Notes under the pieces: model-generated | Told to the model about the DNA's origin: nothing | What the model saw: the letters and a program-made list of their open reading frames with translations, nothing else | The model's database searches: none | Shown here: one piece after another, positions 16,296-24,073 of the stretch | Layout of the letters: the number at the start of each line of letters is the position of its first letter | Numbering within the stretch: the stretch's first letter is position 1 | Assembly (NCBI GenBank): GCA_002412495.1 | Contig: DHVE01000031.1 | Span: 62,001-126,000 of the forward strand | DNA from: Betaproteobacteria bacterium UBA5216 | Lineage (GTDB): Bacteria > Pseudomonadota > Gammaproteobacteria > Burkholderiales > SG8-41 | Direction of reading: 5' to 3' | Length of the DNA: 64,000 nt | Position numbers and translations under genes: made by a program

Positions 16296-17270
16296 TCAAT
16301 TAACCTTCGCCCCCGCGGCGATGATCACCGGCGCGAATTTTTTCACCTCGGCGCGAATGAAGTCATCGAATGCTTCCGGTGTCGTCGGCTTGGGGGTTGC
16401 ACCCTGCGTCAGCATGCGCTCTTTCATTTCGGGCGTGCTAAGTATGCGCACCACTTCCTTGTTCACGGTATTCACGATCGCGCGCGGCGTTTTGGCGGCG
16501 ACCAGCAAACCGTACCATTGATCGTATTCGAACCCCGGCAGGCCCGCTTCGGCGATGGTCGGCACGTTCGGGAACAGCGGCGAACGCTCTTTCGTGGATA
16601 CACCCAGCGCCAGAACCCGCCCAGCCTTGACCTGCCCCGCCGCCACCAGTATCGGCGCAAAGTTGTACTGCACGTTGCCGCCGATCACGTTATTCAAGGC
16701 ATCGGGCGCCCCCTTGTAGGGCACGTGCGCGACCTTGACGCCCGCCGCAAGGTTGAACATTTCGCCGTTAATTTGCGTGCCGCTACCGATGCCCGCCGAA
16801 CTGAAATTCATCGTGCCCGGCTTGGCCTTCATGAACGCGATCAATTCTTTTACGCTTTTCGGCCCGAGGGTCGGCGCCACCACCAGCAGATTCGGCACGC
16901 TCGCCACCTGCGACACGCCGGCAAAATCCTTGATGGTATCGTAGGGCAGTTTCGAATACAGCGTGGCATTGCCGGCGTGGCCGGTGGACACCATCATCAT
17001 GGTGTGGCCGTCCGCGTTGGCATCGAGCACAACTTGCGACGCAATCGTGCCGCCAGCGCTGGGGCGGTTATCCACCACCACCTGCTGATGCCAGCTCTTG
17101 AGTAACTCTTCGCCGATCCAGCGCGCGAGTATGTCGGTCTGGCTGCCCGCCGCGAACGGCACCAGCATGCGTATGTTTTTGGCGGGAAACTTGTCCTGGG
17201 CAATAGCGGCGCTGCTTATCGCCAGCGCGCATAAGACCAAAGTCACCGAAGTTGAATGGCGGATGTTCAT
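16296..17270 (-). CDS. Bug/TctC-family receptor (tandem copy 2 of 4)
   Basis: A 324-residue receptor with signal peptide MNIRHSTSVTLVLCALAISS...IAQ and mature start DKFPAKNIRMLVPFAAGSQT. The ligand loop is PFAAGSQTD. Family landmarks VVVDNRPSAGGT, SKLPYDTIKDFAGVS and VPYKGAPDALNNVIGG are present. GGAGGG lies before the ATG. It is 13 bp downstream of copy 1. The four copies differ in their loops, which suggests different ligands rather than recent duplication. Confidence 0.91.
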   Translation of the reverse strand: MNIRHSTSVTLVLCALAISSAAIAQDKFPAKNIRMLVPFAAGSQTDILARWIGEELLKSWHQQVVVDNRPSAGGTIASQVVLDANADGHTMMMVSTGHAGNATLYSKLPYDTIKDFAGVSQVASVPNLLVVAPTLGPKSVKELIAFMKAKPGTMNFSSAGIGSGTQINGEMFNLAAGVKVAHVPYKGAPDALNNVIGGNVQYNFAPILVAAGQVKAGRVLALGVSTKERSPLFPNVPTIAEAGLPGFEYDQWYGLLVAAKTPRAIVNTVNKEVVRILSTPEMKERMLTQGATPKPTTPEAFDDFIRAEVKKFAPVIIAAGAKVN

Positions 17271-17283
17271 CGTTGTCCCTCCG

Positions 17284-18252
17284 TTATTGGGGTTTCAGTC
17301 CCGCGTCCGCGATGATCTTGCGGAACCGCACAAAATCTTTCTTAAGTGTATCCGAGAGCTGTTCGGGCGTGCTCGCGGCGGGGGTCGCGCCCTGACGCAA
17401 GACACGCTCGCGGGTGTCGGCGTCCTGCAGCACGGCGGCAATATCACGATTGAGTTGCGTCACCAGTCCGCGCGGCATGCCCGCCGGGCCGGCAATACCG
17501 AACCAGGTATCCAGTTGCGCCGCGGGCAAACCAGACTCGTTCATCGTCGGCACTTCCGGCGCGGTGGGCACGCGGGCAGCCGATGTCACCGCCAGCCCGC
17601 GCAATTTGCCGTCGCGCGCGTGCGGCAGCACGGCCGTGATTGGCGACACATAAAAATGCACGCGCGCCGAAAACAACTCTCCCAGCGCATCCGAGAACAA
17701 TTTGAACGGCACATGCACGGCATCGATTCCTGCCGCCGACACAAACAACGCGCCGCCCAGATGAGACAAACTGCCGACGCCCGCCGATCCGTAATTCAGC
17801 GCGCCCGGCTTCGCCTTGGCGAGCGCCACCAGATCCTTCACGGTCTTCGCGGGATATTGCGTGGGCACCACCAGCAGATTCGGAAGCGTCGCGATCTGCG
17901 AGATCGCGGTGTAATCCTCGATCGGTCGATACTGCGGGTCTTTATGTATCAGCGCGTTCACCAGATGCGGCGGCGCCAGTACCATCAGCGTGTAGCCGTC
18001 CGGGTTGGATTTCGCCACGATCGTGCTGCCGACCACGCCGCCCGCACCGGCGCGGTTGTCGTTCACTACCTGCTGGCCGTAACGCTCGCTGAGTTTTTGT
18101 CCGATGGTGCGGCCCAGAAAATCACTGGCGGCGCCGGTCGAAAACGGAATCACCAGGCGTATGGGCTTTGTGGGAAACGACTGCGCATGCACGACACCGC
18201 CAAGCGCCGCCGCCAATCCACAGAGCGAACGCAAGTATATGTTTTTACGCAT
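17284..18252 (-). CDS. Bug/TctC-family receptor (tandem copy 1 of 4)
   Basis: A 322-residue receptor with signal peptide MRKNIYLRSLCGLAAALGGVVHAQ and mature start SFPTKPIRLVIPFSTGAASD. The ligand loop is PFSTGAASDFLG. VVNDNRAGAGGVVG, NPDGYTLMVL and GALNYGSAGVGSLSHLGG follow. It begins seven bases after the stop of the alpha/beta hydrolase gene, so hydrolase and receptors are probably cotranscribed. This links hydrolysis of some compound with uptake of organic acids, though the ligand is unknown. Confidence 0.91.
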   Translation of the reverse strand: MRKNIYLRSLCGLAAALGGVVHAQSFPTKPIRLVIPFSTGAASDFLGRTIGQKLSERYGQQVVNDNRAGAGGVVGSTIVAKSNPDGYTLMVLAPPHLVNALIHKDPQYRPIEDYTAISQIATLPNLLVVPTQYPAKTVKDLVALAKAKPGALNYGSAGVGSLSHLGGALFVSAAGIDAVHVPFKLFSDALGELFSARVHFYVSPITAVLPHARDGKLRGLAVTSAARVPTAPEVPTMNESGLPAAQLDTWFGIAGPAGMPRGLVTQLNRDIAAVLQDADTRERVLRQGATPAASTPEQLSDTLKKDFVRFRKIIADAGLKPQ

Positions 18253-18259
18253 TATTCAA

Positions 18260-19330
18260 CTATCTCGCCGAGACATGCAATTGACACGCCATCCAGTCCG
18301 CCGACTGTGTGCGCCAGCGGTAACCGCGATTATTCGCCACATGGTTGCCATCGTCGAGCAGTAAAAATTCCACCGGGCCCTGAGCCGCCTTGGCCAGTTT
18401 TTCACCATCTTGCCACGGCACGATGCGATCCTGCTTTCCAGCGACGATAAACAGCGGGCATGCGATCTGGTGCGCGCAGTTTTTAAGTGTCAGTGTGTGT
18501 GCGAATTGCCGTGCATCGTCCTGCGTTTTTTGCCGCGCGCGCACGCGAAACGTTTCGCGCGTAAGTTCATTGAGCATGTCCCAATTTGCCGCCCAGTCAA
18601 ACGGGCCCGATAACGATATGCACGCGTGAATGCGTTTCTCGAAGGCCGCTGCGCGCGGCGCGTAGTAACCGCCCATCGACACGCCCCACAGGCCAATGCG
18701 CCGCGCATCGAGATCGCCGCGCTGTTCCACCCAATCCACCACGGCGCGCACGGCGACTTCATAGTCACCGCGTATGCCCAATTCGTACTCGGATTCGCCC
18801 TGCCCCGGCCCGTCGAACGCGAGTATCGCCATACCGCGCGCGAGAAACGGCTGCTCGTAGGCTTCGGTTTCTTCCTTGGCCGAATCGAGGCCCATGCACA
18901 TGATGACGACCGGCGGACGGTCAACCCCCACGGGTTTGCGCAGAATGCCGCGAAAGTGCGTGCCTTCGAACGGTATATCCACACGCTCGCCCGGCGGTTG
19001 CAGATACGGCAACGCCTGGGCGCGACAATGGACCGCTTTCAGGTGCGCGGCCTTCATTTGCGCCACGTCTTCAACGAACACGAATTTCGCAAAGTGATAA
19101 CACACCGCCGCGCGCGACCAGTGTTCGCCCGCCGACAATTTGTGTCCCTGCGCAAACACCGAGTCGCCGAGAGCCTCGTGGACGGCGGCACGCGCGCTCC
19201 ACGCCGCGCACCAGTCGGGCCAATGCTCCAGGCCGTCAGTCACCTCCTGAAAATCCGTCAGTGGCACGCCGTTCGACACGAATCGCGGCGCCCAGTGATG
19301 AATCGCGGCTTGCACCCGTGAATCGGGCAT
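18260..19330 (-). CDS. Alpha/beta hydrolase (C-C hydrolase/dienelactone-like)
   Basis: A 356-residue alpha/beta hydrolase. The ATG at 19330 is preceded by GGAGGAAG and replaces a longer upstream reading. A catalytic triad can be proposed: nucleophile Ser218 in GLWGVSMGGYY, Asp301 in VAGKQDRIVPW and His330 in LDDGNHVANN. DGPGQGESEY lies at 173-182. An N-terminal helical extension of about 115 residues precedes the fold. The layout resembles 2,6-dihydroxypseudooxynicotine hydrolase and FrsA-like enzymes, which have the triad at nearly the same positions; that is from family knowledge and not a substrate claim. No signal peptide is seen. It lies between the NMT1-like gene and the Bug array. Confidence 0.87.
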   Translation of the reverse strand: MPDSRVQAAIHHWAPRFVSNGVPLTDFQEVTDGLEHWPDWCAAWSARAAVHEALGDSVFAQGHKLSAGEHWSRAAVCYHFAKFVFVEDVAQMKAAHLKAVHCRAQALPYLQPPGERVDIPFEGTHFRGILRKPVGVDRPPVVIMCMGLDSAKEETEAYEQPFLARGMAILAFDGPGQGESEYELGIRGDYEVAVRAVVDWVEQRGDLDARRIGLWGVSMGGYYAPRAAAFEKRIHACISLSGPFDWAANWDMLNELTRETFRVRARQKTQDDARQFAHTLTLKNCAHQIACPLFIVAGKQDRIVPWQDGEKLAKAAQGPVEFLLLDDGNHVANNRGYRWRTQSADWMACQLHVSAR

Positions 19331-19368
19331 GTGTGCTTCCTCCAGTGAGCCGGGTCTACGCCCAGCTT

Positions 19369-20247
19369 TTACGCGCCCGCTTCCCGCAGATAACTCAAAT
19401 CCATATATTTTTCCGGGCTGCCTTTTGCCGACGTAAATTTCTCCGACGCCCACACCATCTCGACCACCTGCCGCACGCCGTCTTCGGTGATGCGGGGATA
19501 GGGTTGACTGAAAATGCGCGACAACGCGGCGGTGGCGGACTGGGCGTCCAGCTTAAGCGACGACGGAAACAATGCCACGGCGGCGTCCCGGTTGGCTGGA
19601 TTCTGTAACCAATCGTAGGCGCAGCGGAATCCGCGAATAAAGGCCATCAGTTCGGCCTTGTGTTCACGCGCCCACGCGCGCCGCGCGGCGGCTATCGGCC
19701 CTGGGTAAGTTGGAAAATACTCGTTGGAGGTGCCCAAACACTTCAACCCGGCGGCTACCAATATGCGGTCAAAGGGCGGATTGATAAAACACGCGGCACC
19801 TTCGCCCCGAATCATGGCATCGCAGCGTTCTTGCGAGCCGCCGACGTTTTTGAAATGCGTGTCACTTTCCCTAAGGCCGTGCTCGGCAAACAGTTTCTTC
19901 AACAGCAACGAATAACCCGTGCGAGCGTCATCGACAACGATGGTCTTGCCCTTCAGGTCCACAATGCCGCCGATGTCCCTTGACACCATGAGGGACAGTT
20001 CCGGCGCGTGCGACTGCCCCATGAAAATAAACAAATCCGCGCCCAACTCCACGCCGCGCACGATGTGATCGACCTGCTGAAAGCCGATATCAAAGCCGCC
20101 TTTTTTCAGCGCATCGAGCTGCTGTATCGATGAACCCGTGATGGTAACGTCCACCTTCACGCCAGCGTCTTTCCAGAAGCCCCGCGATTGCGCGACATAG
20201 ACTGGCCACGTGTTAACGCCCTCGGAAATTAATGCGAGTTTAATCAT
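19369..20247 (-). CDS. NMT1/THI5-like ABC-type substrate-binding protein without signal peptide
   Basis: A 292-residue periplasmic-binding-protein-fold protein of the SsuA/THI5/NMT1 class. It opens directly with the first fold strand, MIKLALISEGVNTWPVYVAQ, then GFWKDAGVKVDV, GGFDIGFQQVDH and KGKTIVVDDARTGYSLLLK. Neither the ATG at 20247 nor an in-frame TTG at 20289 gives a signal peptide, and neither has a good ribosome site. No ABC permease or ATPase gene is nearby. It may be a cytoplasmic enzyme (THI5-like proteins are), a binding protein for a distant transporter, or a gene that lost its export signal. Confidence 0.8.
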   Translation of the reverse strand: MIKLALISEGVNTWPVYVAQSRGFWKDAGVKVDVTITGSSIQQLDALKKGGFDIGFQQVDHIVRGVELGADLFIFMGQSHAPELSLMVSRDIGGIVDLKGKTIVVDDARTGYSLLLKKLFAEHGLRESDTHFKNVGGSQERCDAMIRGEGAACFINPPFDRILVAAGLKCLGTSNEYFPTYPGPIAAARRAWAREHKAELMAFIRGFRCAYDWLQNPANRDAAVALFPSSLKLDAQSATAALSRIFSQPYPRITEDGVRQVVEMVWASEKFTSAKGSPEKYMDLSYLREAGA

Positions 20248-20445
20248 TAGATAATTGAAGAATTCAATGAAGCGCGTCCGGCTTCCCAATGAAGCGGGCG
20301 CCCTAGGGTGGCGGCAGCGCGGCCAAAATATATAAATTAATGCGAATCAAGCGCCTTTGGATGCTAGGGGCTGCGTATGGGGCTGTCAACGCATTTTCTG
20401 AAAATTTTCCAGCAAATCAAGAGGATGCGTTTTCGGTACGGGAAA

Positions 20446-20592
20446 TCAGTACGCTGCGCGCCGGCTCATACCATGGCGCCGTTCAAACGAACTGCGACGC
20501 TCCGGGCCACCATAGTGCAGGTCAACAATCCAGCGACGGTCGGTGCCGAGCCGACGCCCTGGAGCCGGCTGACGTCGTTCAAAGGTTTTCAT
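20446..20592 (-). CDS. Small Arg-rich protein with GGPERR motif
   Basis: A candidate 48-residue protein, MKTFERRQPAPGRR followed by a segment containing YGGPERRSSFERRHG. Short basic proteins built of ERR, GRRxGxDRR and GPERR units are frequent in Betaproteobacteria, and their role is unknown. An alternative ATG four codons upstream (20604) is possible; neither has a convincing ribosome site. The reading is open on this strand and lies alone in a 773-bp gap. Confidence 0.5.
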   Translation of the reverse strand: MKTFERRQPAPGRRLGTDRRWIVDLHYGGPERRSSFERRHGMSRRAAY

Positions 20593-20847
20593 CAATAAAC
20601 TCATCGAAAAATATGCGAAAAGTGTACCACGTTGCCTTTGATCTGAAGCCCCCCCCCGGCGCCTGTTAACCATAAAATTACAAACAGCCTGCGGAAAAAA
20701 CCGAGGCGTTACAGCGTATTGGCGCGCAAATCGCATGCGATACCCGCGATATGGCGTGCAGGTTTGATTTGCTGCAAAAATCCGTTAAAAATTTGCGTCA
20801 CAAATCAAGGAGAAAGCGGCGCCGCCTCAAATGGCAGACGCAACCAT

Positions 20848-20871
20848 CTGTTTTTAAATGATTATTTTTAA
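20848..20871. repeat. AT-rich dispersed element, copy l
   Basis: TGTTTTTAAATGATTA here is a 16-base exact match to the copy at 23081-23096. Such a match in AT-rich sequence within a high-GC genome is unlikely to be chance. It lies beside the DnaA-like boxes. Confidence 0.6.
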
Positions 20872-20888
20872 CACTCATCTGTGTAATG

Positions 20889-20911
20889 TTATGCACAGTT
20901 TCTGTGGATAA
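20889..20911. promoter_or_regulatory. Head-to-head pair of DnaA-box-like sites
   Basis: TGTGGATAA at 20903-20911 is a perfect DnaA box (TTATCCACA on the other strand). TTATGCACA at 20889-20897 differs from it at one base. Together they form an 11-base imperfect inverted repeat, GTTATGCACAG/CTGTGGATAAC, with a 3-base spacer. AT-rich DNA lies immediately left. No dnaA or dnaN is in the window. Confidence 0.5.
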
Positions 20912-21020
20912 CTCTGTGCGCAAACCACCCAACGCGGGGGCCAGCACCCGGCGCAACTGCACTTACGCTGGTTCGCTCAAATTTTGATCATCCGCTATCA
21001 GGCTGCGCGGTACGTCACGA

Positions 21021-23060
21021 TCAGCGCTTCAGTATGCCCAGCAGATTGTAAAAATCGTCTGTCCACAACGGAAACTTCGAATTCAGCGGCAGCACATCCG
21101 CGGCTGATTTGATGGACGCGGCGTCGAGAATGCCGCGGCTCTTGCTGACAATGATTTGATCCGTGGAGGACAGCCAGTAATCCGCTCCCTTCGTGGCACC
21201 ATTCTCCGGCTCGTCCGTCACCATCAGCGCCGTCATGCCGAACGCGGCGGCCAGTCGCTCCACCACCGGCGCGATGCCGACAAATCGATTGGTGGCCTGA
21301 AACACGATCACACCATCCGGCGCGAGATGTTTTACGTAAACCGCCATCGCCTCGCGCGTTAGCAAGTGCATGGGGATGGAGTCGCCGGCAAACGCATCGA
21401 TCGCCAGCAGGTCGTAACGCTGTGGCGCTTCGCGTTCGAGCGACAAGCGCCCGTCGCCCAGCACCACGTCGATCTGCGCCGGACTGCCCGTGAGATAGGT
21501 AAATTCCTTCACCGCCACTGCCGCCACCTGCGGATCAATTTCGTAAAACCGGAACAGATCTCCCTTGCGGGCGTACGCAGCTATCGCCCCCGCGCCCAAG
21601 CCAATCACACCGACGCGGCGCGGCGTTTCCGGCAGACTGGCGAACGCCCGGCCATAGCCACTGGTCGGGCCGAAATACGTGGATGGTTTGCGTTCGTCTC
21701 CCGGCGCGCGCAGTTGGCCACCGTGATTGATGGCGCCGTGATACATCACACGAAATGGCACCGGGTCGGAATAATCACGCGTGCGCACCACGCCGTAAAA
21801 ATTTCGCACCATCACGCGCATATCACGCGAATAGTCATTGATGTTGTCCATGACAAACCAGCTTGTCGCGCACACCACGACAAACGCCACCATCGCCATC
21901 CATTTCTGAATCGACATGGCGCACCACGCGACCAGCACCGCGCAGGCAATCAAAGTGAATCCCAACTCGTAATATCCCTTGAGCACCAGCGGCGCAATGA
22001 TCGCAATCAACAACGCGCCCAGCGCGCCGCCGACGGAAATCATCAGGTAAAACGTGGTCAGATAACGCGGCGCGGGCCGCACGCGATACAACTCGCCATG
22101 GCAAAACATGCAGCACACGAACATTCCCGCCGCATACAGCGGCGCGGCGACATAAAGCTCCAGCGATTCGGTGAAAAACGCCATTCCCGGCAGCGCCACC
22201 GCCACCAGCCCCATGAACAACGGCCGCACATACCAGCGCGGATGATCAAAGCAAATAATGAACGTGATCAAATACAGCGATAAAGGCACCAGCCACAAGA
22301 ACGGAATCGACGCGATGTTCTGCGTCAAATGATTGGTCACCGCCAGCAACAGGCAGGAACCCATCGCGGAAAATCCCAGCCATGACAACCGGTCGCCCCA
22401 CGTCGGCGCCGTAGTGTTGGCGTCGGCGTTCGCATCGTCAGCCGCAGGTGCGGCTTGCACACGCGTGCCGTCTGTAGCCTTGGCGCTGGTCCACGCCGTC
22501 AACGCGCACAACACCGCAAAGCCCGCATACAGCGCGGACCACGAATACGACTGCACCGCCAGCCGCAAAAACGGCTCGATCACCACCGGATACGACAACA
22601 GCGCCAGCAGCGACGCGAAATTCGACAGCGCAAACAAACGATACGGCGCGGCGGTCTTGAAATGCCGCCAGTACCACGATTGCAGCAGCGGGCTGGTGGA
22701 CGACAGCATGAAATACTGCAAGCCGATGGTGACACCGAGCAATCCCAGAATCGCCAGTGTCGGCGCGCTGCCCGTTTCGCCACCAGGCTTCCAGCGCACG
22801 TCGGGAATAATCGGCAACAACAACAGGCTTACCGCCAGCAGCGCGATGTGCAGCTTTGCCTGCGTGCGCGGCGCGATGCGGCGCGTGGTCCAGTCGGCAT
22901 ACGCATAACCGAGCAGCAACGTACTCTGAAAAAACACCAGACAAACCGCCCACACCGAAGCCGCGCCGCCGAACCACGGCAGGATTTGCTTCGCGATGAT
23001 GGGTTGGACCAGAAAAAGCAGAAACGCGCTGAGAAAGATGGTGCTGGCGTAAAGTAACAT
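21021..23060 (-). CDS. Membrane-fused spermidine-synthase-like protein
   Basis: A 679-residue fusion. Residues 1 to about 400 hold roughly ten to twelve hydrophobic segments, starting MLLYASTIFLSAFLLFLVQP. Residues about 430-679 form a spermidine-synthase-fold Rossmann domain with VIGLGAGAIAAYA, FYEIDPQV, LGDGRLSLE and AIDAFAGDSIP. In true spermidine synthases the decarboxylated-SAM and polyamine pockets use DxxxGD and DxxD patterns; here DAFAGD is retained but the polyamine-site residues are unclear. The transferase domain is probably cytoplasmic and tethered to the inner membrane. Function is unknown. The gene is downstream of the dehydratase, with a repeat-filled gap. Confidence 0.85.
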   Translation of the reverse strand: MLLYASTIFLSAFLLFLVQPIIAKQILPWFGGAASVWAVCLVFFQSTLLLGYAYADWTTRRIAPRTQAKLHIALLAVSLLLLPIIPDVRWKPGGETGSAPTLAILGLLGVTIGLQYFMLSSTSPLLQSWYWRHFKTAAPYRLFALSNFASLLALLSYPVVIEPFLRLAVQSYSWSALYAGFAVLCALTAWTSAKATDGTRVQAAPAADDANADANTTAPTWGDRLSWLGFSAMGSCLLLAVTNHLTQNIASIPFLWLVPLSLYLITFIICFDHPRWYVRPLFMGLVAVALPGMAFFTESLELYVAAPLYAAGMFVCCMFCHGELYRVRPAPRYLTTFYLMISVGGALGALLIAIIAPLVLKGYYELGFTLIACAVLVAWCAMSIQKWMAMVAFVVVCATSWFVMDNINDYSRDMRVMVRNFYGVVRTRDYSDPVPFRVMYHGAINHGGQLRAPGDERKPSTYFGPTSGYGRAFASLPETPRRVGVIGLGAGAIAAYARKGDLFRFYEIDPQVAAVAVKEFTYLTGSPAQIDVVLGDGRLSLEREAPQRYDLLAIDAFAGDSIPMHLLTREAMAVYVKHLAPDGVIVFQATNRFVGIAPVVERLAAAFGMTALMVTDEPENGATKGADYWLSSTDQIIVSKSRGILDAASIKSAADVLPLNSKFPLWTDDFYNLLGILKR

Positions 23061-23076
23061 GCCGAGTGTCTTAGGG

Positions 23077-23099
23077 AATTGTTTTTAAATGATTAATTT
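23077..23099. repeat. AT-rich dispersed element, copy e
   Basis: AATTGTTTTTAAATGATTAA fills most of the 47-bp gap between the dehydratase stop and the start of the spermidine-synthase-like gene. TGTTTTTAAATGATTA is identical to the copy at 20848. Confidence 0.65.
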
Positions 23100-23107
23100 C
23101 GTCAACT

Positions 23108-24073
23108 TCACAGATACCGCGCAAGCGCCTTCACATCCGCGTTGCCGCCGGAGAATATCACGCCGATTCTTTTGCCCTTGATTTCGTCCGCCCCGAGTTT
23201 GCCTTCCAGCAGCGCGGCGGCCCCCAGCGCGCCGGTGGGCTCGACGATGAGTTTCATGCGCTCCCAAATAAAGAACATCGTATGCAGCAATTCGTCGTCG
23301 GTGACAGTGAGCATGGCATGCACATGATGCAAGATCAGCGGAAAGGTGATCACGCCGGGGGCCGAGGTGCGCGCGCCATCGGCGATGGTGTCGGGATTGT
23401 GCACGCGCTGGATGGTTTTGGTTTGAAATGAGCGCGTCACGTCGTCGCCGGCGGCCGGTTCGACACCAATGCATTTCACGCCGGGGCTTAATTCGCGCGC
23501 GGCTATCGAGCAACCGCTGAGTAACCCCCCGCCACCGCACGGCACCAGCAGATAATCGAGCGGGCCGGCATCTTCCACCAGTTCTTTTGCGGCGGTGCCT
23601 TGTCCGGCCACGATGTAACGGTCATCGAACGGCGGCACGGGCGTGAGTCCGCGGCTGCGCGCGAGTTCATTCGAGATGGCTTCGCGGTCATCGCGTTCGC
23701 GGTCATACAGCGCGACTTCCGCGCCGTAGCCGCGCGTGGCGTCCACCTTGACCGCCGGTGCATCAGCCGGCATCACGATCACCGCCTTGACGCCCAGCAA
23801 GCGTCCCGCCAGCGCCACGGCTTGCGCGTGATTTCCCGACGAGTACGCCACCACGCCCGCGCGCTGTTGTGCACGAGTGAGATTCGCCAGCGCGTTGTAG
23901 GCGCCGCGAAACTTGAACGCGCCCGCGCGTTGCAGGTTTTCGCATTTGAAAAAAACCCGCGCGCCGGTGCGTTCGTCGATGGTACGCGATGTCGCCACCG
24001 GCGTACGCAAGGCCTGGCCTTCAAGCAGCCGCGCGGCCGCCGCCACGTCGGCATAGGTAACCGGCAACGGCAT
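23108..24073 (-). CDS. Threonine dehydratase/serine racemase-type PLP enzyme
   Basis: A 321-residue fold-type II PLP enzyme. The Schiff-base lysine lies in GAFKFRGAYNAL (Lys54 counted from the ATG). SSGNHAQA binds the phosphate side and the glycine loop is CGGGGLLSG. Length fits catabolic threonine dehydratase or serine/hydroxyaspartate racemase-dehydratase; there is no C-terminal ACT domain, so it is not the feedback-regulated IlvA. The ATG at 24073 overlaps the MFS stop as TGATG, indicating translational coupling. It probably acts on an amino acid brought in by the coupled transporter. Confidence 0.9.
   Translation of the reverse strand: MPLPVTYADVAAAARLLEGQALRTPVATSRTIDERTGARVFFKCENLQRAGAFKFRGAYNALANLTRAQQRAGVVAYSSGNHAQAVALAGRLLGVKAVIVMPADAPAVKVDATRGYGAEVALYDRERDDREAISNELARSRGLTPVPPFDDRYIVAGQGTAAKELVEDAGPLDYLLVPCGGGGLLSGCSIAARELSPGVKCIGVEPAAGDDVTRSFQTKTIQRVHNPDTIADGARTSAPGVITFPLILHHVHAMLTVTDDELLHTMFFIWERMKLIVEPTGALGAAALLEGKLGADEIKGKRIGVIFSGGNADVKALARYL

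Larger units (their letters stand above)
20593..21020. other. Intergenic region with AT-rich element and DnaA-like boxes
   Basis: No gene is supported in this stretch. It carries an AT-rich element (20848-20871) and, just after it, a head-to-head pair of DnaA-like boxes (20889-20911). The spermidine-synthase-like gene ends at its right edge and the small GGPERR gene starts at its left edge, so promoters for the latter could lie here. A run of nine C residues occurs near 20650. Confidence 0.6.

Noticed and set aside
20889..20911. Chromosomal origin of replication
   Set aside because: Only two DnaA-like boxes are seen and no dnaA, dnaN, rpmH or parAB is nearby. It is kept as a possible DnaA site only.
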